Assembly: GCA_963750995.1 (NCBI GenBank)
Contig: CAVVST010000004.1
Location: forward strand, 992,001-1,056,000
Length of the DNA stretch: 64,000 bases
Source of the DNA: CAVVST01 sp963750995
GTDB taxonomy: Bacteria > Acidobacteriota > Vicinamibacteria > Vicinamibacterales > UBA2999
Direction: 5' to 3'
Shown one piece after another: positions 45,338 through 55,221 of this stretch. The notes below the pieces were generated by a model. That model saw only the letters and a program-made list of their open reading frames with translations, made no database searches and was not told the origin of the DNA. The first letter of the stretch is position 1. Every line of letters begins with the position of its first letter. The position numbers were made by a program, and so were the translations under genes.

Positions 45338-46665
45338 GGCTCGACCGCGCGCGCGACCGTCAGCAGCTTGGCCGTGCCGCCCCGGCGGCCGACGAGCTGC
45401 GCGCCGATTGGCAATCCCTCGGGCGTGCTTCCGCACGGAATCGTGAGGGCGGGGTGGCCGGTCACGTTGAACAGCTGCGTGAGCCGCAGCGTGACGTTGC
45501 GGATCGATTCATCCGATCCGCCGATGCGAACCGACGACACGCCGATCTTATGCGCCGGGATTGGCACTGACGGCACCAGCAGCGCATCGCACTCGGCCAG
45601 TGCGGCATCGACCTCTGCCGTCAGCACTTCCCGTCCGCGGCGCGCGCGCACATAGTCTTCTGCCAGGATGTACCGGCCCACCTCGAGCCGCTGACGGACG
45701 TTCGCTGTGTAGTCGTCGGTGCGGCTTTCCAGCGTCTTGGCGTGATAGACGGCCGCTTCCGACAGCACGAGATGCAGGTAGATCGGCGCAATGTCGCCGG
45801 CATGCGCGATGTCGGCGTCGTGCAGTGTTGCGCCTGCCTCACGCAGCCGTGCCGATGCGTGCTCGAACGCCGACGCAACCTGTGGATCGAGCATGGCGGT
45901 GAAGTACCCGCGTAACACTCCGAGTCGAAGGCCGCGCGTTTCCCCGCGTTCGTGCTCGGCGGGCGCGACTCCCCGCAGCACGTCATAGACGATCGCCGCG
46001 TCCTCCACCGACAGGCACAGCGGTCCCACGTGGTCGAGCGTGCTGCTCAGAGGGACGATGCCCCCAGTTGAGATCTCTCCAATCGTCGGCTTCAGCCCGA
46101 CCAGGCCGCACGCCGCTGCCGGGATGCGAATCGATCCGCCCGTGTCGGTGCCAATCGACGCGTAGGCCATCCCGGCCAGCACCGACGCCGCCGATCCGCC
46201 GGAAGATCCGCCAGGCGATCGCGCGGGATCGAGGGGATGGCGTGCAGGCCCGAACGCCGAATCCTCGTTGGTCGTTCCCAGCGCGAACTCATGCAGGTTG
46301 GTCTTGCCGATCAGGATCGCCCCAGCCTCTCTGAGGCGCGTCACGACGGGCGCATCCGCGGCCGCAAGGTGTCCTTCGCGGACGCGCGACGCCGCCGTCG
46401 TCGGGCTGCCCTTTACGTCGATCAGATCTTTCAGCGATACCGGAACGCCGTGGAGCGGTCCTCGATACCGGCCCGCGGCGATGTCCTCGTCGGCGCGCCG
46501 GGCCTGGTCACGCGCCTGTTCCGTGAACACCGTGATGAAGGCGTTGAGGAGCGGATTCCGCTCGGCGATGACCGTGAGGCACTCATCCGCAACAGCGGCC
46601 GCGGTGACGTCACGTGAACGGAGCGCCTGCGCCAGTTGCGCGATGGTGCGGCGCTCAGCGGGCAT
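45310..46665 (-). CDS. Amidase-signature family enzyme
   Basis: A 451-residue amidase. ATG at 46665 (MPAERRTIAQLAQALRSRDV) overlaps the preceding small gene by 11 bases. The Ser-cisSer-Lys triad is visible: Lys in PVSLKDLIDVKG, cis-Ser and Ser in SPGGSSGGSAASVLAG, with GTDTGGSIRIPAA. The family hydrolyses amide bonds in varied substrates; relatives include GatA, but no gatB or gatC is nearby, so a stand-alone amidase is more likely than the tRNA-dependent transamidase. Length and motifs are normal. Confidence 0.88.
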   Translation of the reverse strand: MPAERRTIAQLAQALRSRDVTAAAVADECLTVIAERNPLLNAFITVFTEQARDQARRADEDIAAGRYRGPLHGVPVSLKDLIDVKGSPTTAASRVREGHLAAADAPVVTRLREAGAILIGKTNLHEFALGTTNEDSAFGPARHPLDPARSPGGSSGGSAASVLAGMAYASIGTDTGGSIRIPAAACGLVGLKPTIGEISTGGIVPLSSTLDHVGPLCLSVEDAAIVYDVLRGVAPAEHERGETRGLRLGVLRGYFTAMLDPQVASAFEHASARLREAGATLHDADIAHAGDIAPIYLHLVLSEAAVYHAKTLESRTDDYTANVRQRLEVGRYILAEDYVRARRGREVLTAEVDAALAECDALLVPSVPIPAHKIGVSSVRIGGSDESIRNVTLRLTQLFNVTGHPALTIPCGSTPEGLPIGAQLVGRRGGTAKLLTVARAVEPYLGPGVSG

Positions 46666-46840
46666 TCGGTCCCGTGGAGGAGCGCGAGTCGTGCGATTCC
46701 CCCGCCGCATCGTCGTTCCAGTCGGCCGTCCGCAGCGCCGATGTCGCCTGGGCGAGCGACTCGAGCAGCGGCCGCAGCACCGCAAGGCCGCGGCGCTCGG
46801 CATCCTGCACAGCATTGTCGAGCCACACTTTGATCGTCAC
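46655..46840 (-). CDS. Small helical protein preceding the amidase
   Basis: A 61-residue protein MTIKVWLDNAVQDAERRGLA followed by a helix LRPLLESLAQATSALRTADW and a polar tail. Its start region is in the divergent promoter gap with pyruvate kinase, and its stop overlaps the amidase start by 11 bases, indicating coupled translation. I recall similar short reading frames preceding amidase genes but cannot name a family. It may modulate or fold the amidase. Confidence 0.55.
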   Translation of the reverse strand: MTIKVWLDNAVQDAERRGLAVLRPLLESLAQATSALRTADWNDDAAGESHDSRSSTGPNAR

Positions 46841-46887
46841 GATCGTCTCAGTCGTTATTGTAAGCTGGCCAACATGACGCGTTCGGG

Positions 46888-48319
46888 ATGGTTGACGGCG
46901 TGAGGCGTACGAAGATCATCGCGACACTCGGTCCCGCCACGGCCAGCGACGCGGCCATCAACGAGTTGATTGCAGCCGGCGTCGATCTGTTCCGCCTGAA
47001 CTTCTCGCATGGCACTCACGACTCGCATGCCGCCGCCGTATTGCGGATTCGCGCGGCGGCCGGAGCACCAGGGACGCGGTGTTGCCGTGCTGCAGGATCT
47101 GGCCGGCCCCAAAATCCGGACCGGCCGGCTCGCCGGCGGCGCGCCGATCGATCTGAAGGCCGGTGAGAAGCTTCAGATCGTCGTCGGCGACGAGATCGGC
47201 GGACCCGGCCGCGTGTCGACCACGTTTGCCGGACTGGCAACCGCCGCCCGTCCCGGAGACACGCTGCTGCTCGACGACGGCCGGATCGCCGCTGCGGGTG
47301 GAGCGGGTCACGACCAGGCGTCGTCGACACGGTCGTCGTCGACGGCGGGTCGCTTGGCGGAACACAAGGGCATCAACGCGCCAGGCGTGGCGCTGCCCGC
47401 CGGCTGCCTCACGCCGAAAGACGTCGAGGATCTCGAATTCGGCGTTCAGATCGGCGTCGATTTCATCGGCCTGAGTTTCGTCCGCAGTGCCGCTGATCTC
47501 CGGTCGGTGCGAGAGCGTCTTCGCAAGGCGGGAGCGCCCGACCTCCCGCTCGTCGCCAAGCTCGAACGTCCGGAGGCGATTTCACGGATCGACGAGATTC
47601 TGCAGGAGGCAGACGCCGTGATGGTGGCGCGCGGCGATCTCGGGCTCGAACTGCCGCTCGAGCAGGTGCCGCGCGTGCAGAAGGACGTGACGCGGCGCGC
47701 CCGCGCGCTCGGCATTCCGGTGATCGTCGCCACTCAGGTGCTCGAGTCGATGCGTTCCGAACCGCGGCCAACCAGGGCCGAGGTCAGCGATGCGGCGCAC
47801 GCGGTGGACACCGGTGTGGATGCGATCATGCTGGCGGGCGAGACGGCGGTTGGCCGCTATCCGACCAAGACCGTCCAGACGCTGGACGCGATCATCAGGG
47901 ATGCCGAGGTGCTGCCGATCGAGGTCCGGCCAGCGATCGAGGGGTCGCGCGTGCTCGGCGGTCACGGCCGCGCGATCTGCGAGGCGGCGGTGACGCTCGC
48001 GTCGCGCGGGCCGACGGCGGCCATCGTCGCGATCACGCGAGGAGGGAAGACCGCCCGGTTGCTGTCCGCGCTGCGGCCGCCGGTGCCGATCTACGCGGCG
48101 ACCGACCGGCCGGCGATTTCGCGCGTGCTGGCGCTCCACTGGGGCGTGGTGCCGGTCCTGGCCGATCTTGACGGAGACGTCAGCGAAGCGGCCAGCCGTA
48201 TCGGCAAGATGCTGGTATCGCGCGGCGCGGTGCCGGCCGGATCCGTGGTCGTCCTGGTGAGCATCACGCCCGAGCTGGCGCGCGGCCCATCCAACTTCCT
48301 GAAAGTACAAAAAGTGTAA
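46888..48319 (+). CDS. pyk: Pyruvate kinase, with frameshifts
   Basis: ATG at 46888 begins VRRTKIIATLGPATASDAAI and ELIAAGVDLFRLNFSHGTHD; near 47065 the frame slips and continues VAVLQDLAGPKIRTGRLAGG. A second, compensated slip lies at 47285-47340, where LRVERVT and VVDTVVVDGG appear in another frame before RLAEHKGINAPGV. The rest is intact: FIGLSFVRSAADL, LVAKLERPEAI, VMVARGDLGLELPLEQVP, IMLAGETAVGRYP, and a C-terminal regulatory domain. It makes pyruvate and ATP from phosphoenolpyruvate in glycolysis. Breaks in an essential-type gene argue for sequencing errors. Its stop lies inside a 36-bp inverted repeat. Confidence 0.9.
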
Positions 48320-48384
48320 GGGGGTCGGGAGTCATTTGTTGAGGACACGTCCTCAACAAATGACTCCCGACCCCCTTACACTTT
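48311..48384. terminator. Perfect 36-bp inverted repeat between convergent genes
   Basis: Left arm 48311-48346 and right arm 48349-48384 are exact reverse complements with a two-base AC between them; the core reads TAAGGGGGTCGGGAG and its complement. The arm includes the pyk stop codon and touches the stop of the SRPBCC gene. T-runs follow on both strands (TTT and TTTTTG), so it can terminate transcription from both sides. The length and perfection exceed an ordinary terminator and suggest a recently inserted or maintained repeat. Confidence 0.8.
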
Positions 48385-48847
48385 ACGTCCAGCGATCTTC
48401 GAGGTATTTCTTCAGCGCTTCCAGCGCCGACAGCCAGTTCACCGACACGATGTCGTAATACCGCGACCAGCGCAGGCTCGCCGCGTCGCAGCCGGACTGT
48501 CGCAGGTGCAGCAACGCGGAATCGCCCTGCGCTTCGCAAGTCGCTTCGAGCGCCATCGGGCCGATCGGGTCTCCTTCAGGAGGCAGCCAGTAGAGGTCGG
48601 CGACGAAGAACTCGCGTCCGGGCTTGAACTCGATGACGGTGCCGTGAAAGGCGCCGCCGAGCGGACCGAGCACCTCGTCCCGCCACTCAGTCGGATCCCA
48701 TTCGACGGCGTAGCCGCCGAGCGGCCGCGGCGTGCACACAGCGCGCGAGACCTGCCACCAGCTCGCCAGCGCCTCGAAGTCGAAAAACGCGTCAAGGACG
48801 GCCGCGGGCGGCGCGTTGATGACCATACTGTGGGCGAATTCACGCAT
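48383..48847 (-). CDS. SRPBCC (START/Bet v1-like) domain protein
   Basis: A 154-residue protein from ATG 48847 (MREFAHSMVINAPPAAVLDA). The start pattern INAPPAAVLDAFFDFEALAS-WW is typical of polyketide-cyclase/AHSA1-like SRPBCC proteins, which form a hydrophobic cavity. The central beta strands carry GTVIEFKPGREFFVADL and the final helix is YDIVSVNWLSALEALKKYLE. The ligand is unknown. It converges with pyk across the long palindrome and is divergent from the LOG-family gene. Confidence 0.8.
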   Translation of the reverse strand: MREFAHSMVINAPPAAVLDAFFDFEALASWWQVSRAVCTPRPLGGYAVEWDPTEWRDEVLGPLGGAFHGTVIEFKPGREFFVADLYWLPPEGDPIGPMALEATCEAQGDSALLHLRQSGCDAASLRWSRYYDIVSVNWLSALEALKKYLEDRWT

Positions 48848-48890
48848 GACCGGCTTGGAGGCTACCGCATTGTGACTCGATAATCGCTGG

Positions 48891-49750
48891 ATGCAGCCGC
48901 TTGCGTATCTCGATCGTGAATTCCTCGACAGCGAAGAAGCCCGGCCGATCCGGATCCTGGCCGAGTATCTCGAGCCGCTGCGCCGGTTTCGTGCGCAGAA
49001 CATCCAGGACACCGTCGTGTTCTTCGGCTCGGCGCGTATTCACAGCCGCGAGCATGCCGAAGCGGCGCTGGCGAAGTCTGATGCAGCGGTTGACGGGTAC
49101 CGCTCGCGACGACCGACGAGGGCATCATCCGCGGACGAAAGGCGGTGGAGTGGTCGCGTTACTACGAGGAGGCGCGCGAGCTGGCGAAGCTGCTGACCGA
49201 CGTGGTCGCGCGAACTCGCCGCGCCGCATCACCGTTTTGTCGTCACCTCCGGCGGCGGTCCCGGCATCATGGAGGCCGCCAATCGCGGCGCGAAAGAAGC
49301 CGGCGGCAAGACCGTCGGACTCAACATCAAGCTGCCGTTCGAGCAGGGACCGAACCGGTACATCACTGAAGGACTCCACTTCGAGTTCCACTACTTCTTC
49401 ATGCGCAAGTTCTGGTTTGCCTATCTCGCCAAGGCGCTCGTCATTTTCCCGGGCGGTTTCGGCACGCTCGACGAGATGTTCGAGATCCTGACGCTGATGC
49501 AGACCGAGAAGCTCGCCAAGCAGATTCAGATCATTCTCTACGGCACCGAGTACTGGGACCCGATTCTCGAACCTCGATCCGATGGTCGAGTGGGGCGCGA
49601 TCGGCCCGCATGACCTGCACCTGCTGCAGCGCGCGGACACACCCGCTGCGGCGTTCGAGCTGCTGCAAGAACCACCTGACGACGCACCACCTCGAGCCGG
49701 CGACGGCGCAGGAAATGAAGGCGCCCGGCATCGCGAAGACGAGATCCTGA
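48891..49750 (+). pseudogene. LOG-family nucleotide-phosphate hydrolase, several frameshifts
   Basis: Starting at ATG 48891 (MQPLAYLDREFLDSEEARPI), pieces in several frames give one LOG/lysine-decarboxylase-like protein of about 285 residues: NIQDTVVFFGSARIHSREHA; EWSRYYEEARELAKLL; HHRFVVTSGGGPGIMEAANR; and LVIFPGGFGTLDEMFEILTL with the PGGxGTxxE motif. The tail is LDPMVEWGAIGPHDL, TPAAAFELLQ, then LEPATAQEMKAPG to a stop at 49750. Frame slips fall near 49090, 49205, 49570 and 49680. The family includes cytokinin-activating phosphoribohydrolases and nucleotidases. So many slips within highly conserved sequence suggest read errors. Confidence 0.75.
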
Positions 49751-49755
49751 GCGTC

Positions 49756-50940
49756 CTAATACAGCAGATACGGATGACGCACGCGCTGGAAGTTCGCCTC
49801 GTCAGCGCACCAGCTGGCGGCGATCGCCTTCAGCGGCGTTTCGGTCTCGATTTGCCGGCGGAGCGCGTCGGACCCCGCCAGGATGTCGATCGGCGCCTTG
49901 TCGAAGCTCGTACTCGTAGGGCGGCGGCCGCCAGGCGAAACGGCTGGGATCGAACCGCCGGAACATGTCGATCAGCGCGACTCCCGTCAGGACCGGCTGG
50001 AACTCGTCGCGGTCGGAGCACGTGAATCTGGCAGCCGCCGCACGCCTCCTGGGCGTGCTTCTGGAACGTCGGTTGAAACACCGCCGGCCTGAAATACACG
50101 CCCGGCAGCTCCAGACGAGTTCATCGCCGCGGCAAACTGTCCGCGTCGATCCAGGGCGCGCCCACCAGCTCGAACGGGCGGGTGGTGCCTCGTCCCTCCG
50201 AGAGCATCATCCCCTCGAACAGCACCGTGCCGGGGTAGACGATCGCGCTGTCGAGCGTCGGCATGTTTGGCGACGGCATGACCCAGGGAAGCCGCGTCTG
50301 ATCCCAGTACATGTCCCGATGCCACCGTTCCATTGGCGCAATCTCCAGGTTCGCGCCAATGCCGAATTCATCGTTGAAAAGCCGCGCCAGCTCGCCGATG
50401 GTCATCCCGTGGCGCATCGGCAATCGGAAACTGGCCGACGAACGACTCGAAGCCCGGCACCAGCGTCGAGCCCTCCACCTGGACCCGCCTATCGGGTTCG
50501 GCCGGTCGCAGACGATGACCGGGACGCCGTGGCGGGCCGCGGCGCGCAGGCAGTTGGCCATCGTGTAGATGTAGGTGTAGATCCGCGCCCCGATATCCTG
50601 CAGGTCAATCACCAGAACATCCACGTCTCTGAAGCATTTCGGCCGTGGGCTCACGGGTATCGCTGTAGAGCGAATAGACCGGCACCCGCCTCGCCGCGTC
50701 GTCCCGGTGCGGCGTTTCGATCATGTTGTCCTGCACGTCCGAGCGGAATCCGTGCTGCGGTCCGAAGACCGCCGCCAGTTCGATGTCCGGCTCGGCGATC
50801 AGCCGGTCGACGATGTGGCGGAGGGCGTGGTCGACCGAGGCGTGATTGCAGACGATGCCGACGCGGGTGCCCCACAGGTGATGGGATCCCAGCAATACAT
50901 CCGACCCGAGACGCACTGAGCCGCCGGCGACGCCAATCAT
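49756..50940 (-). pseudogene. DUF1343 (NamZ-type exo-beta-N-acetylmuramidase), several frameshifts
   Basis: On the minus strand from ATG 50940: VLLGSHHLWGTRVGIVCNHA, VFGPQHGFRSDVQDNMIETP, VPVYSLYSDTREPTAEML, then in other frames VDVLVIDLQDIGARIYTYIY, VIVCDRPNPIGG, MRHGMTIGELARLFNDEFGI, PWVMPSPNMPTLDSAIVYPG and FEGMMLSEGRGTTRPFELVG. The end reads FAWRPPPYEYE, IDILAGSDALRRQIE and FQRVRHPYLLY. This is the full DUF1343 family, whose characterised member NamZ removes MurNAc from peptidoglycan ends. At least three or four slips interrupt it. No signal peptide is evident. It converges with the LOG gene five bases away. Confidence 0.78.
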
Positions 50941-51006
50941 TCGTTCATTATCGCCCGTCGACTTTGAGGTCTAAAGTTCCGAAGCGGTCCTGCCGATACC
51001 GGCGGC

Positions 51007-51409
51007 ATGCTTCTGTTCAGCCGGCCCGCCCGGCGGCTTCTGGCCGTCGTGTTCATGGTGTCTATCTGCCCGGCCGTGGCCGCCGCCCAGGAAACGGCAC
51101 CGTCGCTGAAGCTTCCGACCTATCGCCGCCAGCATCGCCTCCGCCGCCGACTGGGCGTCGACGTATCACGCGTTGAAGTACTACAAGGTGCGCGAGGTCA
51201 ATCCCCTGCTCAGCCCGCTTGAGTCGTCGCCGGGGTCTCTCGTCACGATGGGGGCGATGATCGACGCCGGCGCTTTCAGCGCATGGAACCTGACCGTCGG
51301 CCGCAAGAATCCGAAAGTCGCGGCGGCGGGACTGTGGGGGATGGCGATCTTCCGCTCGTACCTCGCCATTCACAACCTTCGCAACACGCGCAAGGCCGAG
51401 CGCCGATAG
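51007..51409 (+). CDS. Small exported or membrane protein, one frameshift
   Basis: ATG 51007 opens MLLFSRPARRLLAVVFMVSI..PAVAAAQE, a clear signal peptide. Near 51125 the frame slips; the second frame reads IAASIASAADWASTYHALKY, YKVREVNPLLSPLESSPGSL, TMGAMIDAGAFSAWNLTVGR and ends HNLRNTRKAERR at 51409. Joined it has about 133 residues with two weak membrane helices after the signal. I have the impression of the DUF5658-like small membrane proteins but cannot confirm a family. Divergent from the DUF1343 gene. Confidence 0.55.
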
Positions 51410-51425
51410 GCGATAGAATACGCCC

Positions 51426-51653
51426 GTGCCCGACACGGGTGGCGAGCGTCCCATCGCGACGCTCTGGGAACTCGCCTGGAACGACGAACGGATCTTCTGC
51501 ACCATTTACCGGAATGACCACGGATTCCAGCTGCGGCTGGAGTCTGCCACCACCGTTATCCTTGCCGAACCGGTCGAGCTCCAGCCGCGGACATTCGCCC
51601 GCACGCGGGCGCTTCGCGCGTCGTTGAAACGGCGCGGCTGGCGAGAGAGCTGA
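51426..51653 (+). CDS. Small hypothetical protein, 75 residues
   Basis: Starts at GTG 51426 and ends TGA 51653, overlapping the next ATG (ATGA), so it is coupled to the reductase gene. The sequence TLWELAWNDERIFCTIYRND and QLRLESATTVILAEPVEL suggests a compact beta-sheet with a short helix at the end (LRASLKRRGW). No motif is recognised. Its regular protein-like composition and the coupling support a real gene. Confidence 0.6.
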   Translation: MPDTGGERPIATLWELAWNDERIFCTIYRNDHGFQLRLESATTVILAEPVELQPRTFARTRALRASLKRRGWRES

Positions 51654-52600
51654 TGAAAATCGCGTTCATGGGCGCCGGCGGCGTCGGCGGCTTTTACGGC
51701 GGCCGCCTGGCCAATGCGGGCTACGACGTCTCGTTCATCGCGCGCGGCGCGCACCTGGAGGCCATGCGCGGGAACGGCCTGACGATCGAAAACGAGCCGC
51801 AGGGCAATATTCACGTGCCCCACGTGACGGCGACCGACGACCCCGCCTCGCTCGGCGTCGTCGACGTGCTGGTCATGGCGGTCAAGCTGTGGGACACGGA
51901 AAAGGCGGCCAGGTTCGTCAAACCGGTGGTCGGTCCGAAGACCACGGTGGTCTCGTTCCAGAACGGCGTGATCAAGGACGACATCCTGCGGCGCGCGTTT
52001 GGAGACGCGGCGGTCATCGGCGGCGTCGGCTATGTGGCGACCCACATTTCGCGTCCCGGCGTGATTCACCAGACCGGCACGATGCAGCGGATCATCATCG
52101 GCGAGTACGACGGCACCAGGTCCGAGCGGGTCGTGGCGCTGCACGTCGCCCTGCTCAAGGCGGGCATCAAGGCGGAGATCTCGGACGACATCCGCCGAAC
52201 GCTGTGGGAGAAATACGTCTTCCTGGTCGGCCTGTCAGGCTCGACCACGACCATGCGATCGACGATCGGGCCGATTCGCGAGAATGCGCAGACCAGGGCT
52301 TTCCTCTTCGACTTGATGAGAGAAACCGTCGCCGTCGGCCGGGCGCACGGCGTGAATCTGCCTGAGGATTACGCCGACCAGCGGCTCGCGTTCGTCGACA
52401 CCATGGCGGTCGACATGACCTCGTCCATGCACCACGATCTGACCAGCGGCAACCCGCTCGAGGTTCGCTGGCTGTCGGGCGGCGTGGTCGAACTGGGTGC
52501 GCAGGTCGGCGTTCCCACGCCGGCGAATCGCGCCGTGTGGGACATCCTCGCGCTGCATGCCGGCGGCAGGCCCAGGGCGGCGGCAACCGCAGACGTCTAA
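51653..52600 (+). CDS. Ketopantoate reductase family protein (PanE/ApbA)
   Basis: A 315-residue protein. The N-terminal NADPH-binding motif is KIAFMGAGGVGGFYGGRLAN, followed by VDVLVMAVKLWDTEKAARFV and VVSFQNGVIKDDILRRAFG. The C-terminal domain has LWEKYVFLVGLSGSTTTMRS with the catalytic-type Lys and HHDLTSGNPLEVRWLSGGVV. These match 2-dehydropantoate 2-reductase, which makes pantoate for coenzyme A. Many family members act on other 2-ketoacids, and no panB or panC is nearby, so panE itself is not certain. Coupled to the preceding small gene and followed by an enolase-superfamily gene. Confidence 0.85.
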   Translation: MKIAFMGAGGVGGFYGGRLANAGYDVSFIARGAHLEAMRGNGLTIENEPQGNIHVPHVTATDDPASLGVVDVLVMAVKLWDTEKAARFVKPVVGPKTTVVSFQNGVIKDDILRRAFGDAAVIGGVGYVATHISRPGVIHQTGTMQRIIIGEYDGTRSERVVALHVALLKAGIKAEISDDIRRTLWEKYVFLVGLSGSTTTMRSTIGPIRENAQTRAFLFDLMRETVAVGRAHGVNLPEDYADQRLAFVDTMAVDMTSSMHHDLTSGNPLEVRWLSGGVVELGAQVGVPTPANRAVWDILALHAGGRPRAAATADV

Positions 52601-52607
52601 GCCGTCA

Positions 52608-53700
52608 GTGACGCCGCCTCGCCTGACGATTCGGGCGATTCGCTCGACTCCCGTCACCGTTCCCCTCAATTACGTCCTCGGCACCAGCGCGGCGGCCGTC
52701 CGGGAGGCGCCGCTGCTGCTGGTGGACCTCGAGACGAACGAAGGCGTCACCGGCCACTCGTACCAGTTCTGCTACCGCGCGGCCGCGGCGCCCGCCATCG
52801 CCGGCTTCCTCGACGACATCGCTGGCGCCGTGCGGGGCCAGCCCGTTGCTCCCGCTGACTTGTGGGCGACGCTCTCGAAGCGTCACACGCTTCTCGGTGT
52901 CGAAGGGATCGTCCGCATGGCGATGTCGCTCGTCGATGTCGCCGCCTGGGACGCACTCGCGCGCGCCGCCGGCCAGCCGCTCGCGCGGCTTCTCGGCGCC
53001 GATCCTCGCCCGGTTCCCGCGTACAACAGCAACGGACTGGGACTGATGCCGGCGCCCGCGCTCGCCGACGAAGCCGAGCGGCTGCTCGAAGGAGGCTTCC
53101 GTGCCGTGAAACTGCGCCTCGGCTACGCCACGCTCGACGAAGACCTCGCTGCCGTTCATGCGGTCCGTGCCCGGATCCCCGGCCATGTCGCCATCATGGC
53201 CGACTACAACCAGGCACTCTCGGTGGACGAAGCGATGCGGCGTGGCCGCGCGCTCGACGACGAAGGACTGGCGTGGATCGAGGAGCCGATCCGGCACGAT
53301 GATTTCGCCGGCTGCGCCGCGTTGGCGAACGCGTTGTCCACGCCGGTGCAGATTGGCGAGAATTTTTCGCAGGTGTACGACATGGAGAAGGCGATCGACG
53401 CTGGCGCCTCGCGACCTCGTCATGCCCGACCTCGAGCGCATCGGCGGAATTACCGGATGGCTGCGGGCAAGCGCGCTGGCGGCGGAACGGCGACTGCCGA
53501 TGTCGTCGCATCTCTATCCCGAGGTGAGTGCGCATCTGCTGGCGGCGACGCCGACGGCGCACTGGCTCGAGTATGTGGACTGGATGAGTCCGCTGCTGAT
53601 CGAGCCGCTGAAAATTGTCGATGGAATGGCCATTCCATCATCCCGACCCGGCCTCGGTCTCGAGTGGAACCAGGATGTGGTCGGCAACTACGCCGGCTAG
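52608..53700 (+). CDS. Mandelate racemase/muconate lactonizing enzyme-type protein, one frameshift
   Basis: GTG at 52608 (TPPRLTIRAIRSTPVTVPLN) starts seven bases after the reductase stop. The capping domain is followed by the barrel: FRAVKLRLGYATLDEDLAAV with the KxK-type site reduced to K-L-R, IMADYNQALSVDEAMRRG with metal ligands Asp and Asn, WIEEPIRHDD with Glu, and IGENFSQVYDMEKAID. Near 53405 the frame slips to RDLVMPDLERIGGITGWLRA and SSHLYPEVSAHLL with the catalytic-type His, ending NYAG at 53700. Joined length, about 363 residues, is normal. The superfamily abstracts a proton alpha to a carboxylate; the substrate is unknown. Confidence 0.82.
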
Positions 53701-53759
53701 GTATACTGGCCTGCCGCGCCGGGGCGGTCCGCTTGCGGACTGCCAGGCAGTGCTGGCTA

Positions 53760-53781
53760 GTCGGGTCGCGCGCGACCCGAC
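53760..53781. repeat. 22-bp perfect palindrome upstream of the sugar dehydrogenase gene
   Basis: The segment 53760-53781 is its own reverse complement, centred on GTCGCGCGCGAC. It lies 30 bases before the dehydrogenase ATG; a second small stem (GTCCGC, TT, GCGGAC) sits about 25 bases further upstream. It may be a terminator for the upstream gene, a regulator site or a methylation-rich CGCGCG element. Confidence 0.4.
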
Positions 53782-53810
53782 CGCGGGCGAAGGCGGAAAG
53801 GACTCGCGCC

Positions 53811-55221
53811 ATGCGGATGATTCGCGGAATGGCAGCTGCGCTGCTCGTCGCATCGGGAGCGCTGGCACAGGCCCCCACCGATCCGTTTCCGAACCCGATC
53901 CCGGCGGCGGAAGGCGTGATTCGCGTGCGGTTCGTCGAGTTCGCGACCGTGCCCGACATCGAGGGCGAGTCGCCGCGCATGATGAACCTCGTCGACGAGC
54001 CGGCCACGAAGCGAATGTTCGTGAACACGATGCGCGGCCCGCTTTACACGGTGAGCTACGACGGCAAGACGGTCACCCCGTACGTCGACATCAACTCGCC
54101 GAAGTGGGGCGTCAGCGTCCAGTCGACCGGCCGCGAGCGTGGCTTCCAGAGTTTTACAGTTCACCCGCAGTTCGGACAGACGGGTACGCCTGGCTACGGC
54201 AAGTTCTACACGTGGACCGATACGACGAACACCATGCCCACGCCCGACTTCGTGCCGGGCGGCGGTCAGAACACACACGATACGGTGCTGCTCGAATGGA
54301 CGGCGAAGAATCCGGCCGCGGCCACCTACGACGGCGGGCCGCCGCGCGAGATGATGCGGCTCGAGCAGCCGTTTGCCAATCACAATGCCGGTCACATCAG
54401 CCTTCAACACGCTGGCAAGAACCGGCGCGCCCGACTTCGGGTTGCTGTATGTCGGCGTCGCCGATGGCGGCAGCGGCGGCGATCCGCTCAACCTGGCGCA
54501 GAACCTCGGATCAATCTTCGGCAAGGTACTGCGAATCGATCCGCTCGGGACCAACAGCAAGAATGGCAAGTACGGGATTCCCGCGCGTAATCCGTTCGTC
54601 GGCCAGCAGGGCGCGCTCGGCGAGATCTACGCCCTGGGCGTGCGCAATCCGCAGCGGTTCGGCTGGGATCCGCGCAACGGCAACATGTTCCTCGCCGACA
54701 TCGGCCAGGACATCGTCGAGGAACTGAGCATGGTGCCGATGGGCGGCAATCTCGGGTGGAACAAGTGGGAAGGCAGCTTCGGTTTCATCAGCCGCCAGGC
54801 CGTGGATCTCAACAAACGCCGCAGCGATCCCGCCGTCACCTATCCGGTCGCGGAGTACGGTCAGCTCGATCCGTTGCTGCAGGCGCAGTCCGCCGTGACC
54901 GGCGTCCATGTCTATCGCAACAACGCTATTCCCCAACTGACCAACCTGCTGCTGTTCGGCGACTTTCCGAGTGGTGAGATCTTCTACCTGCAGGCGGACA
55001 AGCTGCCGAGCGGCGGGCAGGACGGCATCCGGCGGATTCTTCTGACCGAGGGCGGCGAGGCGAAGACCTTCCTGAAGGTCATTCAGGAGAAAAACGCGAA
55101 GCAGGGCAAGATGCCGACGACGCGCGCCGATCTACGGTTCGGCGTCGGCCCGGATGACCAGGTGCTGCTCTTGAACAAACACGACGGCACGATCCGGCTG
55201 CTGGTGCCCGACGCGCGCTAG
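53811..55221 (+). CDS. Secreted PQQ-type glucose/sorbosone dehydrogenase-like protein, one frameshift
   Basis: ATG 53811 gives a signal peptide (MRMIRGMAAALLVASGALAQ). The first frame reads EPATKRMFVNTMRGPLYTVS, GFQSFTVHPQFGQTGTPGYG and NHNAGHISLQ; near 54410 it slips to LARTGAPDFGLLYVGVADGG, then GKVLRIDPLGTNSKNGKYGI, GEIYALGVRNPQRFGWDPRN, MFLADIGQDIVEEL and WEGSFGF to the stop at 55221. These are beta-propeller motifs of the soluble PQQ-dependent sugar dehydrogenase (GSDH) family. It would oxidise sugars in the periplasm. No PQQ synthesis genes are present here. Joined length is about 470. It converges with the MGMT gene, whose stop overlaps. Confidence 0.8.

Noticed and set aside
45310..46665. 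gatA (tRNA-dependent amidotransferase subunit A)
   Set aside because: The amidase signature alone is not specific, and no gatB or gatC is present; kept as a general amidase.
51653..52600. Firm assignment as panE
   Set aside because: Family membership is clear but no pantothenate genes lie nearby and many relatives use other substrates.
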